Shown one piece after another: positions 45,933 to 58,465 of a stretch of 64,000 nucleotides of DNA. The notes under the pieces are model-generated. The model ran no database searches, had not been told where the DNA came from, and saw only the letters and a program-made list of their open reading frames with translations. Position 1 is the first letter of the stretch; each line of letters opens with the position of its first letter. Source of the DNA: Leisingera daeponensis (lineage in GTDB: Bacteria; Pseudomonadota; Alphaproteobacteria; Rhodobacterales; Rhodobacteraceae); assembly GCF_019801465.1 (NCBI RefSeq), contig NZ_JAHVJA010000002.1, positions 62,001 through 126,000 on the forward strand, read 5' to 3'. The position numbers and the translations under genes were made by a program.

Positions 45933-48059
45933 TCAGGCGCGCGCTTCGCGGATCAGGCGCAGGATGTCCTGGGCCGCTTCCGGGATGTTGGTGCCCGGGC
46001 CGAAGATCGCCTTGACGCCTTTGCTGTACAGGAACTCGTAATCCTGCTGCGGGATCACGCCGCCGCAGATCACGATGATGTCGCCGGCGCCTTTCGCCTT
46101 CAGCGCCTCGACCAGCTGCGGCGCGAGGGTCTTGTGGCCAGCCGCCTGGGAGGAGATGCCGATCACGTGGACGTCGTTGTCGATGGCGTCCTGGGCGGCC
46201 TCTTCCGGGGTCTGGAACAGCGGGCCGACGTCGACGTCAAAACCGATGTCGGCAAAGGCGGTTGCGATCACCTTGGCGCCGCGGTCGTGACCGTCCTGGC
46301 CCATCTTCACCACCAGGAGGCGCGGGCGGCGGCCTTCTTCCTCGGCGAACTCCTCGATCGATTTCTGGATCGCGGCAAAGCCCTCGTCGCCCTCATACGC
46401 CGCGCCGTAGACGCCGGCCAGGGTTTTCACCTCGGCGCGGTGGCGGCCGAATTCCTTCTCCATCGCCATGCTGATCTCTCCAACTGAAGCACGGGCACGG
46501 GCCGCCTCAATTGCGGCCTCCAGCAGGTTGCCGCCTTCCTTGGCGCGGCGGGTGAGTTCATCGAGCGCGGCGGTGCAGGCCGCCTCGTCTCGGGTCTCGC
46601 GCATCTTCTGCAGACGGGCGATCTGGGCGTCGCGCACCGCGTGGTTGTCGACATCCAGGATGTCGATCGGGTCTTCCTTGTCCTTGCGGTACTTGTTGAC
46701 GCCGACCACCACCTCGTCGCCGCGGTCGATCATCGCCTGGCGGCGGGCGGCCGATTCCTCGATGCGCAGCTTGGGCATGCCGCTTTCGACGGCCTTGGTC
46801 ATGCCGCCCATTTCCTCGACCTCTTCCATCAGCGCCCAGGCTTTCTCGATCAGGTCGTTGGTCAGGCTTTCGACGTAGTAGGAGCCGGCCAGCGGGTCGA
46901 CCACATTGGTCACGCCGGTTTCCTCCTGCAGCACCAGCTGGGTGTTGCGGGCGATGCGGGCGGAGAAATCGGTGGGCAGCGCGATGGCCTCATCCAGAGC
47001 GTTGGTGTGCAAGCTTTGGGTGCCTCCCAGAACCGCGCTCATCGCCTCATAGGCGGTGCGGATCACGTTGTTGTAGGGGTCCTGTTCCTGCAAGGAGACA
47101 CCCGAGGTCTGGCAGTGGGTGCGCAGCATTTTTGAACGTTCGGATTTGGCGCCGAATTCGGTCATCACCCGGTGCCACAGGGTGCGGGCGGCGCGCAGCT
47201 TGGCGATTTCCATGAAGAAATTCATGCCGATCGCAAAGAAGAACGACAGACGGCCTGCGAATTTGTCCACGTCCATGCCGGCATCCAGCGCCGCACGCAC
47301 ATATTCGCGCCCGTCAGCGATGGTATAGGCCAGCTCCTGCACCAGGTTCGCGCCGGCCTCCTGCATGTGGTAGCCCGAGATCGAGATCGAGTTGAACTTG
47401 GGCATCTCGTTCGAGGTGTATTCGATGATGTCCGAGATGATCCGCATCGAGGGTTTCGGCGGATAAATATAGGTGTTGCGGACCATGAACTCCTTCAGGA
47501 TGTCGTTCTGGATGGTGCCCGCCAGCAGCGACTTGTCGTGGCCCTGCTCCTCGCCTGCGACGATGAAGGACGCCAGCACCGGGATCACCGCACCGTTCAT
47601 GGTCATCGAGACGGAGACCTTGTCGAGCGGGATGCCGTCGAACAGGATCTTCATGTCCTCGACAGAGTCGATGGCGACGCCGGCCTTGCCGACATCGCCG
47701 ACCACGCGCGGGTGATCGCTGTCATAGCCGCGGTGGGTGGCGAGGTCGAAGGCGACCGAGACGCCCTGCTGGCCGGCGGCCAGGTTGCGGCGGTAGAAGG
47801 CGTTGGATTCCTCGGCCGTGGAGAAGCCCGCGTACTGGCGGATGGTCCAGGGGCGGCCCGCGTACATGGTGGCCTTCACCCCGCGGGTGAAGGGACCGAA
47901 ACCGGGGAGCGTGCCCATGTGGGGCAGCTCTTTGGTGTCTTCTTCGGTATAGAGCGGCTTGACCTCGATGCCTTCCAGCGTCTGCCAATTGAGGTCGTCA
48001 ACCGCCCGTCCGCGCAGCTCTTTCTCAGCCAGAGCCCGCCATTCGTCTTTGTTTGTCAT
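45933..48059 (-). CDS. scpA: methylmalonyl-CoA mutase
   Basis: A 708-residue single-chain mutase that converts (R)-methylmalonyl-CoA to succinyl-CoA with adenosylcobalamin. The N-terminal TIM barrel carries [20 protein letters not shown] and the substrate-binding [13 protein letters not shown]; the C-terminal cobalamin domain carries D589-G-H591-D-R-G, where the histidine is the lower cobalt ligand. It completes the route from propionyl-CoA begun by PccAB. Its start overlaps the end of the sulfotransferase-like gene by 35 bases. Confidence 0.96.
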   Translation of the reverse strand: MTNKDEWRALAEKELRGRAVDDLNWQTLEGIEVKPLYTEEDTKELPHMGTLPGFGPFTRGVKATMYAGRPWTIRQYAGFSTAEESNAFYRRNLAAGQQGVSVAFDLATHRGYDSDHPRVVGDVGKAGVAIDSVEDMKILFDGIPLDKVSVSMTMNGAVIPVLASFIVAGEEQGHDKSLLAGTIQNDILKEFMVRNTYIYPPKPSMRIISDIIEYTSNEMPKFNSISISGYHMQEAGANLVQELAYTIADGREYVRAALDAGMDVDKFAGRLSFFFAIGMNFFMEIAKLRAARTLWHRVMTEFGAKSERSKMLRTHCQTSGVSLQEQDPYNNVIRTAYEAMSAVLGGTQSLHTNALDEAIALPTDFSARIARNTQLVLQEETGVTNVVDPLAGSYYVESLTNDLIEKAWALMEEVEEMGGMTKAVESGMPKLRIEESAARRQAMIDRGDEVVVGVNKYRKDKEDPIDILDVDNHAVRDAQIARLQKMRETRDEAACTAALDELTRRAKEGGNLLEAAIEAARARASVGEISMAMEKEFGRHRAEVKTLAGVYGAAYEGDEGFAAIQKSIEEFAEEEGRRPRLLVVKMGQDGHDRGAKVIATAFADIGFDVDVGPLFQTPEEAAQDAIDNDVHVIGISSQAAGHKTLAPQLVEALKAKGAGDIIVICGGVIPQQDYEFLYSKGVKAIFGPGTNIPEAAQDILRLIREARA

Positions 48060-48957
48060 CAGGTCTTCCTCTTGTCAGTCGGGTATGGGGCGGGTTCTGG
48101 CCCGCCGCCGGTTTGTCGGGATCATGCGCCAGCGCCGCGAGGCCGTCCGCCCCGGCTGCCAGCCACATCATGTCGTCGGCATAAGCTTCGCGCAGGGATG
48201 CGGCCTGCGCGTCGTTGAAGGGGCGCCAGCGGCCCGCCCCCTCCGGCAGTTCCGCGGCCGCGGAGGACGGCAGTCCGGCGCGCAGGTCCTGAAGGCAGAG
48301 CGAGGCATTGAGGCGCACCCGCGCGTGGGCACGCGGCGCCTCGGCGCCTGTGAGGGCGGCCAGCGCCGCCTCCGGCCTTGACCCGAAGGTTTCAAACGGC
48401 AGCACGTGCAGGCGCGCGTCCGGCATCGCCGCAGCGATGTCGGTGATCACGTCGCGCCAGCTGCGCGGCGACTGCGCCAGCCTGTCGAGGCTGGTTTCCG
48501 AAGGCAGCTTGTGGCCGCGCGCCACCGCGTAAGCCAGCGCCGAGGTCCAGTAGCTGTCGAGGCTGCGGATGCTGAGTGCAACATCCGTGACCGCACCGCC
48601 GAAGGCCTGGTAAAAGCGGGCCATCCGCTCCCCCACGCCGCCGTAGAGATCGCCGAGCCGCAGATTCTGCCGCACCGAGCCGATCATGTTCTCCTCGCTC
48701 ACCAGCAGCTTATGCGTGCCGTTTTCGCGGCTGGCGGCCATCTGGATCTGCAAGCGGCCCCGGGCGCGCTGCACCAGATCGCGGCCGGACACCGGCGCAG
48801 GCCCCGGCTGGATGCCGTGGAACAGCCCGTTGCGGGTGCGGTACGGCCCCCAGAAGCCGATGCCCTGTTTTTCCAGGGCTTGCGCATTGTGGCGCATGTA
48901 TTCCTGGAACGAGGTGGTCGCGCAGCGGTGCGCGCCGGTATGCAGGATGACTTTCAT
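48025..48957 (-). CDS. sulfotransferase-like protein
   Basis: A 310-residue protein. The N-terminal [17 protein letters not shown] is a P-loop-like PAPS-binding motif as in sulfotransferases, and later [18 protein letters not shown] resembles the 3'-phosphate loop (R and S conserved). The acceptor is unknown; its position just before the mutase gene, with a 35-base overlap, suggests translation coupling rather than a shared pathway. The start at 48957 (MKVILHTG) abuts the motif. Confidence 0.75.
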   Translation of the reverse strand: MKVILHTGAHRCATTSFQEYMRHNAQALEKQGIGFWGPYRTRNGLFHGIQPGPAPVSGRDLVQRARGRLQIQMAASRENGTHKLLVSEENMIGSVRQNLRLGDLYGGVGERMARFYQAFGGAVTDVALSIRSLDSYWTSALAYAVARGHKLPSETSLDRLAQSPRSWRDVITDIAAAMPDARLHVLPFETFGSRPEAALAALTGAEAPRAHARVRLNASLCLQDLRAGLPSSAAAELPEGAGRWRPFNDAQAASLREAYADDMMWLAAGADGLAALAHDPDKPAAGQNPPHTRLTRGRPDDKQRRMAGSG

Positions 48958-49134
48958 AGCGTTACGGGACCTCTGATGGAGGGCCGCAGGCCGCAGCCCG
49001 GTCAAGGGGAATGGCACGATCATGGCCGGTAACCCCTCATTATCCCGTTAACGTTTATGTTTTTTCGCCAAGTGGCGGTTTTCACAGTCGCATTTGCCGC
49101 CGGCGCGCATATATTCAACACAACAGGAGAGATC

Positions 49135-49569
49135 ATGAGAGCAATCCTTAGCGTTGTTTTGGCAGGGTTCCTGCCGCTGGCGGCCGCCGCGGCGGATGGC
49201 AGTGCGCCGGAGCTGATCCAGCCCGGATATGATGGCGAGCTGGCGGAGTTCCAGTGGACGCACCGCCCGGTGGTGGTGTTTGCCGACAGTCCCGAGGACC
49301 CGCGGTTCCATGAGCAGATGGAGCGGCTGATGGACGGACTGGAGGCGCTGAAGACGCGTGATGTGGTGGTGCTGACCGATACCGATCCGGCAGCCAAGTC
49401 CGCGCTGCGCAAGAAGCTGCGGCCCCGCGGCTTCATGCTGGTGCTGGTGGGCAAGGACGGCGGCGTCAAGCTGAGGAAGCCGCATCCCTGGACGGTGCGG
49501 GAGCTGACCCGGACCATCGACAAATTCCCCGAGCGGCTGCGCGAAGTGGAAGAGCGGCGCGGCGGGTGA
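49135..49569 (+). CDS. DUF4174 exported protein
   Basis: A 144-residue protein with a signal peptide (ILSVVLAGFLPLAAAAADG). The mature part follows the DUF4174 pattern: WTHRPVVVFADSPEDPRFHEQM, DVVVLTDTDPAAKSALRKKLRP and FMLVLVGKDGGVKLRKPHPW, a thioredoxin-like fold without catalytic cysteines. It is the one plus-strand gene inside the propionyl-CoA locus. AGGAGAG precedes the ATG. Confidence 0.85.
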   Translation: MRAILSVVLAGFLPLAAAAADGSAPELIQPGYDGELAEFQWTHRPVVVFADSPEDPRFHEQMERLMDGLEALKTRDVVVLTDTDPAAKSALRKKLRPRGFMLVLVGKDGGVKLRKPHPWTVRELTRTIDKFPERLREVEERRGG

Positions 49570-49591
49570 GCAGCCCGCCCAGCAGAGCCGG

Positions 49592-50095
49592 TCAGCCGTT
49601 GCCGCGGACGTAGATCAGCGCCATTGCCTGCTTGTCCAGCACCACCATGGCGCCGCTGTCCGGCACGAAGACCAGGCTGGACGCCGGGTTGCGGATCGCC
49701 TGATAATAAACGGATTTGACCAGATCGGTCATGCAGCTGACACCAGCCAGCCCGGAGTTCAGCACCCCCAGCCCCTGCGGCAGATCGCGGGACATGATGT
49801 CCTCCGTCACCGCGTTGGGGGATTTGCCGGAAACCGCAAACATCACCGGCTTGCCGGCCTCGAGCATTTTCATGCCGGTGTTGAGCGAGCGCGCGCGGTC
49901 CACCAGCGAGGTGATGCGCGGGTTTTCCCCCGTGTGGAACACCGCTGCAGTGCAGCTCATCGAGCTTTCGAAGAAGAACGTCTCCCCCAGCTCGACCCAG
50001 GCCGAAAGCTGGGCGCGCAGCGCCTCCTCCTTGTCGAGCGCGCAGCCGGACAGAAGCGCCAGGGCGGTCAGCAGGCAGGTAAGAAGACGGGTCAT
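49592..50095 (-). CDS. lipoprotein of unknown function
   Basis: A 167-residue lipoprotein starting MTRLLTCLLTALALLSGC with lipobox L-S-G-C18. The mature part has two further cysteines (SSMSCTAAVF, GVSCMTDL) that may form a disulfide. It sits downstream of pccA on the same strand, where roseobacter-like loci carry small lipoproteins; no function can be inferred from sequence. Confidence 0.78.
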   Translation of the reverse strand: MTRLLTCLLTALALLSGCALDKEEALRAQLSAWVELGETFFFESSMSCTAAVFHTGENPRITSLVDRARSLNTGMKMLEAGKPVMFAVSGKSPNAVTEDIMSRDLPQGLGVLNSGLAGVSCMTDLVKSVYYQAIRNPASSLVFVPDSGAMVVLDKQAMALIYVRGNG

Positions 50096-50242
50096 GCGGC
50101 ACCTTGGGGTCGTCAAACCGCGTCAGTGTCGCCGGAATTCCTGAAGATTCGGTGCACGGCACCCTGAGCCGCGGGGCAGGCACGGCGCCGGGGGCGGGTG
50201 AACCCGCCTGCCCGGCCGCGTATGCGCCTGCCCCCAAGCGCA

Positions 50243-52288
<2,046 letters not shown>

Positions 52289-52322
52289 AGGCAGTCCCTT
52301 GTTCCTTGGTATTCCGGAATGC

Positions 52323-52357
52323 AAAACGCCGCGCCTGGGGCGAGCCCAGGCACGGCG
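52323..52357 (-). terminator. Rho-independent terminator upstream of pccA
   Basis: On the minus strand CGCCGTGCCTGGG pairs with CCCAGGCGCGGCG (52357 to 52327, one mismatch) and is followed by GTTTTG. It lies between the small lipoprotein gene ending at 52420 and the pccA start, so transcription from pccB is likely to stop or attenuate here. Confidence 0.72.
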
Positions 52358-52419
52358 TATGCGCGATGTCACCAGCGGCCCCTGCGGGCCGGCTGTTCAG
52401 AAAATGAGCGGCAGGCGAC

Positions 52420-52629
52420 TCAGCACCGGCGCGGGTTTTCCTGGCAATAGACGAGGTTGGCCGCAGCGCCGATTGCAGCACCGGTGACCAGGTTGCCATT
52501 GAGCAGCGCCGAACCGGCGGCACCGGCGCCTGCGCCGTAGATGAGCCGCTCGCCGGTGGTGTCGCCGCAGGCGGCAACCAGGCCGCAGAGCGAGAGCGCC
52601 GCGATGAGAGATTTTGCCCGCATGTCCAT
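52420..52629 (-). CDS. small glycine-rich lipoprotein
   Basis: A 69-residue protein starting MDMRAKSLIAALSLCGLVAAC with a lipobox V-A-A-C. The remainder (GERLIYGAGAGAAGSALLNGNLVTGAAIGAAANLVYC) is a glycine-zipper-like hydrophobic segment, ending in CQENPRRC. Small lipoproteins of this type are typical for the outer membrane of Rhodobacterales. Start either 52629 or 52623. Confidence 0.75.
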   Translation of the reverse strand: MDMRAKSLIAALSLCGLVAACGDTTGERLIYGAGAGAAGSALLNGNLVTGAAIGAAANLVYCQENPRRC

Positions 52630-53095
52630 GTTCCTTCTTCCGGGGACGTGAGTGTCCCTGCGGAATTTGCAGGCCGGCAAGCCCGGCGCAACGCTGCACG
52701 GAGACCGGGCTTCAGTTGAGCGGAGGCTTGCCGCACCCGGGGGGAGATGCGGCAAGCTTCCGCCAATGCCTGAAGGGGATAAAAGACGGGCAGGCCGCGG
52801 ATGGGGTCGCGTACCTGCCCGTTCAGGCGAAGGGGCCGGAACAGATGCTCGGCACAGCAGCGTGGCTGCGCTGCTTGGCCCACGATGCACGGGGCGGCGG
52901 CGGCTGTAAGCCCCTGAGATTCAAGGCCGCCCGTTTGGGCAAATTCCTGCTGAATCGCGCGCGGCCTGTGCAAGTTCACGCCGAAACCGCGGCTTTGCGG
53001 ACGCGGAGCCGCGCCCTGGCGCGCCGGACGCAGGGCGGGGCTGCGCGGCGCAAAGCGCACCGCCCTGCCCGTGATATGCGTCCGGAGCCCCGGCA

Positions 53096-53440
53096 TCAGT
53101 CGAACGCCTCCGGGAAGGACGCGCGGGCGGCCGCCTCGTCGATGACCAGCAGCGCCTCATAGCTTTCGGGATCAAAGGGATCTTCGGCCGGCACCACTTC
53201 GCGGCCGAACAGCCAGCTGAGCCGGCCTGCGTCGAGATTGCCGCGCTCGAACGGCTGATCGCCGAAATGCTCCCACAGCGCCTGCATGAAGGTCAGGTCG
53301 ACGCGCTTGTCGACGTTCTTGCGGTCGCGGAAGCGCTCGCGCCGGATCAGCGGTGTCACCCCCTTCGGGTTGGGGCGGCGGATGGTGAATTGGAAATCGG
53401 TGCCGGGCATGCGGCCCGGGAACCCGCGGTGTTTCAGCAT
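53096..53440 (-). CDS. conserved hypothetical protein in the pcc locus
   Basis: A 114-residue soluble protein starting MLKHRGFPGRMPGTDFQFTIRRPN. It is rich in charged residues (LIRRERFRDRKNVDKRVDL) and ends in an acidic helix. No domain was recognised. It lies between pccB and pccA on the same strand. Confidence 0.65.
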   Translation of the reverse strand: MLKHRGFPGRMPGTDFQFTIRRPNPKGVTPLIRRERFRDRKNVDKRVDLTFMQALWEHFGDQPFERGNLDAGRLSWLFGREVVPAEDPFDPESYEALLVIDEAAARASFPEAFD

Positions 53441-53476
53441 TTGGGTGCCTCCGGTCCGGCACCCCACGGGGCGGCG

Positions 53477-53501
53477 GGGGCCGGCCGCAGGGCCGGACCC
53501 C
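53477..53501 (-). terminator. hairpin after the 46-residue lipoprotein gene
   Basis: GGGGCCGGCC (53477-53486) pairs with GGCCGG plus CCCC (53491-53501) with one bulge, nine bases past the small lipoprotein stop. There is no T-run; attenuation or mRNA processing is as likely as termination. Confidence 0.4.
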
Positions 53502-53509
53502 TGGTGTGT

Positions 53510-53650
53510 TTAGTTGTACTTGCCGGTGAAGACGGGCTCTTCGGAGACCGGCTGCGGTTCGACAACGACAAATTCCTCTTCCTGCTGGGCGCAGGCGGTG
53601 ACGGCGGCCAGCAGGCCGGCCAGGGCGATAAGCTTGATGCTCTTGGACAT
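53510..53650 (-). CDS. 46-residue lipoprotein
   Basis: A very short gene: MSKSIKLIALAGLLAAVTAC gives a lipoprotein signal with lipobox V-T-A-C20, followed by a 26-residue acidic mature peptide (AQQEEEFVVVEPQPVSEEP). A ribosome site AGGAGACAG precedes the ATG. It is easily missed by size cut-offs. Its function is unknown; it belongs to the set of small lipoproteins in this locus. Confidence 0.8.
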   Translation of the reverse strand: MSKSIKLIALAGLLAAVTACAQQEEEFVVVEPQPVSEEPVFTGKYN

Positions 53651-53864
53651 TTCTGTCTCCTGATAAAAATAGTGAAACCTGCGGCGGCTGCACCGTCCGC
53701 ACGCCTCAACCTCAATGCGAAGGCAGCCTGATGGCTGCCCGCGCCGAGGATAGCCGGGTTTGCCGCCGAGTCACATGCAAATCGCGGCAACCGGCTGTTC
53801 TGTGGCTGCAATGCCGCAAGAATCCGCCGGTCCGCCCCCTGGTCCGCAAGATATTGTGGAAGCA

Positions 53865-54359
53865 TCAGAAAGCCTCCCACGTGCAGGCCGCGCCCTCGGG
53901 GCGGTAGGCTTCGAAGAACTGGGTCGCCTCCGGGTCCTGGGCGCCGAAGGGCACCGCCCGGTCGGACAGCGAGATCACCACCCGCGCGGCCTCCAGCCCG
54001 TGTTCGGCCAGATAGGGCAGCGCCAGGGTGTCGCAGAGATGATCCATGTCGGGCGCCGCGGCCTCATACGTGACGCTGCCGGTGCCGCGGGCGATCTGCG
54101 GCGCCAGGAAGCGGAACCGCGCCCAGGTCTTGCCGGGCTGGCCAGGGGCATCGTCCAGCAGAACCTCGGCCAGGGTGACGGCCTGGCCCGAGGGCACGGA
54201 AATCGCATCCGCCGCAGTGGCGGAGAGGGCGAACAGGGCAATGGGAACCGCTGCCAGATATCCGCAGCCCCGGCCCCTGGCGGACCAGGCTCCTCCGGCC
54301 GGAGCTGCAGGCGCTGCGCAAGTGGCGCGCGCTGTCTGATATCGGCTGGCGCAGATCAT
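53865..54359 (-). CDS. exported or anchored protein (DUF6497-like)
   Basis: A 164-residue protein. Residues about 34-50 (YLAAVPIALFALSATAADA) form a signal-type hydrophobic stretch placed late, so the true start may lie further in than the ATG at 54359. The mature part has two cysteines (HLCDTLAL, AACTWEAF) and a conserved-looking VVISLSDRAVPFGAQDPEATQFFEAY. It overlaps the upstream gene by four bases. Function unknown. Confidence 0.65.
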   Translation of the reverse strand: MICASRYQTARATCAAPAAPAGGAWSARGRGCGYLAAVPIALFALSATAADAISVPSGQAVTLAEVLLDDAPGQPGKTWARFRFLAPQIARGTGSVTYEAAAPDMDHLCDTLALPYLAEHGLEAARVVISLSDRAVPFGAQDPEATQFFEAYRPEGAACTWEAF

Positions 54360-54778
54360 GACGCTGATTCGGCCTCCATGTCAATTTTTGCCGCGAATCT
54401 GTGCGAATCCTTCGCATCTGCCCGGGAATCGGGCTGAGCAGCGCGCCGGCTGGCGTGGCGGATCCAGCGGGCGCGGCGGGCGGGATCTTCCAGCACATCC
54501 GCGATCAGCCCGGCGGCATTGGCGGGCAGCCGGCCCATCACCTGGCCGCCGGCACGCACCCGCAGCCCCTGCCCCGCTGCGGTGATTTCCACCACCGGGG
54601 CGAAGCCGCGCAAGCGCTGCAGCTTGCGCCACATGTCCTGACGGATCTGATGCGCCAGACGCAGGGGATCAGCGGCGGGCAGCACCGTTTCCGCCGCCAC
54701 GTCGAAACGCGCAGGCAGGCGGCGCGACAGCGTTAGGACGCTGTCTGTGCGGGTGATATGCCAGGAGGTGCGGGTCAT
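54356..54778 (-). CDS. hypothetical protein, basic
   Basis: A 140-residue soluble, arginine-rich protein (WRKLQRLRGFAPVVEITAAGQGLRVRAGG). No domain recognised. It overlaps the genes on both sides by four bases (ATGA-type), so it is embedded in a translationally coupled series downstream of pccB. Confidence 0.65.
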   Translation of the reverse strand: MTRTSWHITRTDSVLTLSRRLPARFDVAAETVLPAADPLRLAHQIRQDMWRKLQRLRGFAPVVEITAAGQGLRVRAGGQVMGRLPANAAGLIADVLEDPARRARWIRHASRRAAQPDSRADAKDSHRFAAKIDMEAESAS

Positions 54779-55155
54779 TCAGACACTTCAATCCGGTTCA
54801 GATCGGCGGTTTGCCAGCTTTCGTTATCGAGGCCAAAGACCACCCGCCGCGTTGGCGGAATGGTCCGGTAGTCTGCCTCAGGTCCGTCTGCCAGCTCCAC
54901 GAAGTAGTCGTCAGGAAGGCCAGCGTCGGTCGTAGCGGCAAGCTGCACCATGAGAGAGACGGTTTGGCGTATCGACGCCGCTTCCTGCGGAGATGGCTCA
55001 CGGGCATTCAGTTTGCTGCCGAGATCAGAGCGGAACACGGCAAGCATAGCTTCGCGTGCATCGGACCCGTTGGAAATCTCAAAGAAATCAAGATACTCCA
55101 GCGGCGCACGATCTGCACCGAAAGCCACAGACTCGATTTCGCTCTGATCCGTCAT
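54775..55155 (-). CDS. hypothetical acidic protein downstream of pccB
   Basis: A 126-residue acidic protein starting MTDQSEIESVAFGADRAP. No motif recognised. It begins nine bases after the pccB stop and overlaps the next gene by four. Base composition is slightly lower in GC than its neighbours (about 54800-55150), hinting at a more recent origin. Confidence 0.65.
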   Translation of the reverse strand: MTDQSEIESVAFGADRAPLEYLDFFEISNGSDAREAMLAVFRSDLGSKLNAREPSPQEAASIRQTVSLMVQLAATTDAGLPDDYFVELADGPEADYRTIPPTRRVVFGLDNESWQTADLNRIEVSE

Positions 55156-55163
55156 TTACCCAC

Positions 55164-56696
<1,533 letters not shown>

Positions 56697-56764
56697 GGCT
56701 CATGTCCCCTGTCAATTTCACCGCGACCATATATTGCGCTGCGGCGAAGCCAAAGGACATTATC

Positions 56765-56788
56765 GCAAATTTGCAAACCGTTTGCATA
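56765..56788 (-). promoter_or_regulatory. ScfR/PccR-type operator of pccB
   Basis: GCAAATTTGCAAACCGTTTGCATA contains TTTGCAAA (56770-56777) and TTTGCATA (56781-56788), one helical turn apart, with the perfect inverted repeat TGCAAA-CCG-TTTGCA inside. It lies about 70-90 bases before the pccB ATG. The Rhodobacter sphaeroides regulator PccR is reported to bind tandem TTTGCAAA sites before pccB. Confidence 0.7.
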
Positions 56789-56811
56789 CGAGGTTGGCAA
56801 AGTTGAAAATC

Positions 56812-56843
56812 AGCAAAGCCAGGGCGCGGATCCGGGCCTTGCT
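56812..56843 (-). terminator. imperfect hairpin after the three-gene module
   Basis: Read on the minus strand AGCAAGGCC pairs with GGCTTTGCT around a GC-rich interior, followed by GATTTTC. It lies 21 bases past the stop of the 404-residue protein gene and would separate the module from pccB. Confidence 0.45.
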
Positions 56844-56863
56844 GCGGAGCCGGGACGGCAGGA

Positions 56864-58078
56864 TCAGGCCGCTTTGGCGATTTCCGCGATCTGCCGCAGC
56901 GCGGTGCCCAGCGGCAGCTTCACCGGCGCGGAGATGCCGAAGGGGTTGTCCTCGACCAGGGCAATCACCGGATCGCTCTTGAGAAACTTGCCATAGGCGG
57001 CGACCTGCGCCAGCAGCGCCTGCGCCGCTTTCTTGCGGGCATCGCCGGTAGCCGATCTCATCTCGAACAGCGCCTTCATCAGGGCGGTCTGATTGCCGTC
57101 GGCGGCACCGGCCAGCCCGGCATCGGCGATCTGCGCCAGCACAGGGTGATTCTGCGAGCGCAGCGCCGCCTGCAATTCGGAGATGCCGCGGTCGACGTCC
57201 TCCTTGGCGGCCTGCCAGATCTCCATCACGTCCGGCAGCGGCGCCTCCGCCTCTGCCTCCGCCGGGGCATCCAAGGCCTTCATCAGCGCCTTGAGGCCCT
57301 CTGCGGCCTGCGGCAGCGCACCGGATTTGAGGCTGGCGGCAACGGCGCGGGCCTGCTCGGCCAGCGGCGCGGCCTGCTGCGGCGGCAGAACCTTGATCCT
57401 TGCCGCCTGAGCGGCCAGCAGCTTGGAGAGCTTCGCGGCCTGCTCCGGGTCGGCCGGGGCCGCTTCCGGCCGGCTTTGCAATTTGGCCAGCGCCGCCTCC
57501 AGCCGGTCGAGCCGGGCAGCGCAGCCGTCGAGGCCGCCTTGCCCGAGCAGCTTGGCGGCGGCCTTCACTTCCACCGCCAGCTTGCCTGCAAGCTCAGTGC
57601 TGCCCAGCGCCCTCACCGCCTCCGCGGCGGCGGCAATGCGCTGTTTCAAGTCATCCGCGGCACCGTCATCCGCCTGCGCGGGGGCAGCGGTTTCGAGGTC
57701 TTCCGCGTCATCATCCGGCAGGCTGTCCTCGTCGATGATGCTGCCGTCGGGGCCGACCAGCACCGGCTTGAACTTGACCATGCCCTCCGCCTTGAACTTC
57801 TTTTTCAGCTGCTTGACGATGCCCTTCAGCGGCTTCTCGGGCTGCAGGAAAACCTCGTTCTCCTCCACCCGCAGCGTGCCGAAACAGGTTTTCCTGATTC
57901 CCGGCATCTTTTTCAGCTCGCCGCGCAGCACCTTGCCGGGCTTGCGCAGATCGATCATCAGGCCGCAGTTTTCCGGTTTGGCCGCAAGGCCGAAGGCAAA
58001 GGGCAACTCGTTGCCGGACGCCTTGGATTTTTTGATGAGCTTCAGGACGGCATCAGCATCAAAAGCCTGGTCGGACAT
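56864..58078 (-). CDS. unknown protein, third gene of the 56.9-61.2 kb module
   Basis: A 404-residue protein with no signal peptide. Residues 1-110 are a compact basic domain (KLIKKSKASGNELPFAFG, FKPVLVGPDGSIIDED). An acidic linker (DEDSLPDDDAEDLETAAPAQADD, about 115-145) leads into a long alanine-rich helical part with recurring helix pairs of about 35-40 residues (AKLLGQGGLDGCAARLDRLEAAL, LKSGALPQAAEGLKALMKAL). The helical style is shared with the 924-residue protein two genes upstream. It may be a chaperone, adaptor or second effector; no family is recognised. Gap of nine bases to the preceding gene. Confidence 0.7.
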   Translation of the reverse strand: MSDQAFDADAVLKLIKKSKASGNELPFAFGLAAKPENCGLMIDLRKPGKVLRGELKKMPGIRKTCFGTLRVEENEVFLQPEKPLKGIVKQLKKKFKAEGMVKFKPVLVGPDGSIIDEDSLPDDDAEDLETAAPAQADDGAADDLKQRIAAAAEAVRALGSTELAGKLAVEVKAAAKLLGQGGLDGCAARLDRLEAALAKLQSRPEAAPADPEQAAKLSKLLAAQAARIKVLPPQQAAPLAEQARAVAASLKSGALPQAAEGLKALMKALDAPAEAEAEAPLPDVMEIWQAAKEDVDRGISELQAALRSQNHPVLAQIADAGLAGAADGNQTALMKALFEMRSATGDARKKAAQALLAQVAAYGKFLKSDPVIALVEDNPFGISAPVKLPLGTALRQIAEIAKAA

Positions 58079-58087
58079 GGCATTTCC

Positions 58088-58465
58088 CTAGGCGCCGGTA
58101 AAGGCGTCCCACTCCTCTGCGCTCATTTCCACGAATTCCAGATCCGCCTCGTCACCGGGCTCGGACAGTGGCTGATCCGGCCAGATCATCCCGTAGGCTC
58201 GGCGGAACAGCGCCTCCAGTTCCCGGTCGCTGAACGGGTACTGCTGGCCCGCGAACTGGCTGATGCGGCCCTCCGGGCCGGCGATCAGGGAATCCAGCGC
58301 CAGGCGCAGCCAGTCCAGGTTGCCTTCCTTGTAAGCGCGCTTGTGCATGGCGCGGATGTCGGCGTCGAACTGGGACAGATCCGCCATCGGATCAGGCGCG
58401 TTCACTGCCCGGCCCATGGTCAGCAGCCGCGTGTAGCCTTCGATCAGTTCCTTGCGGATCTTCAT
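58088..58465 (-). CDS. unknown small acidic protein, possible immunity or adaptor
   Basis: A 125-residue acidic, helical protein (MKIRKELIEGYTRLLTMG, then LDWLRLALDSLIAGPEG and a strongly acidic tail DEADLEFVEMSAEEWD). It overlaps the stop of the 924-residue gene by four bases, so it is made in step with it. Its size, charge and coupling match immunity proteins of toxin pairs; that role is inferred. No homologous family recognised. Confidence 0.68.
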   Translation of the reverse strand: MKIRKELIEGYTRLLTMGRAVNAPDPMADLSQFDADIRAMHKRAYKEGNLDWLRLALDSLIAGPEGRISQFAGQQYPFSDRELEALFRRAYGMIWPDQPLSEPGDEADLEFVEMSAEEWDAFTGA

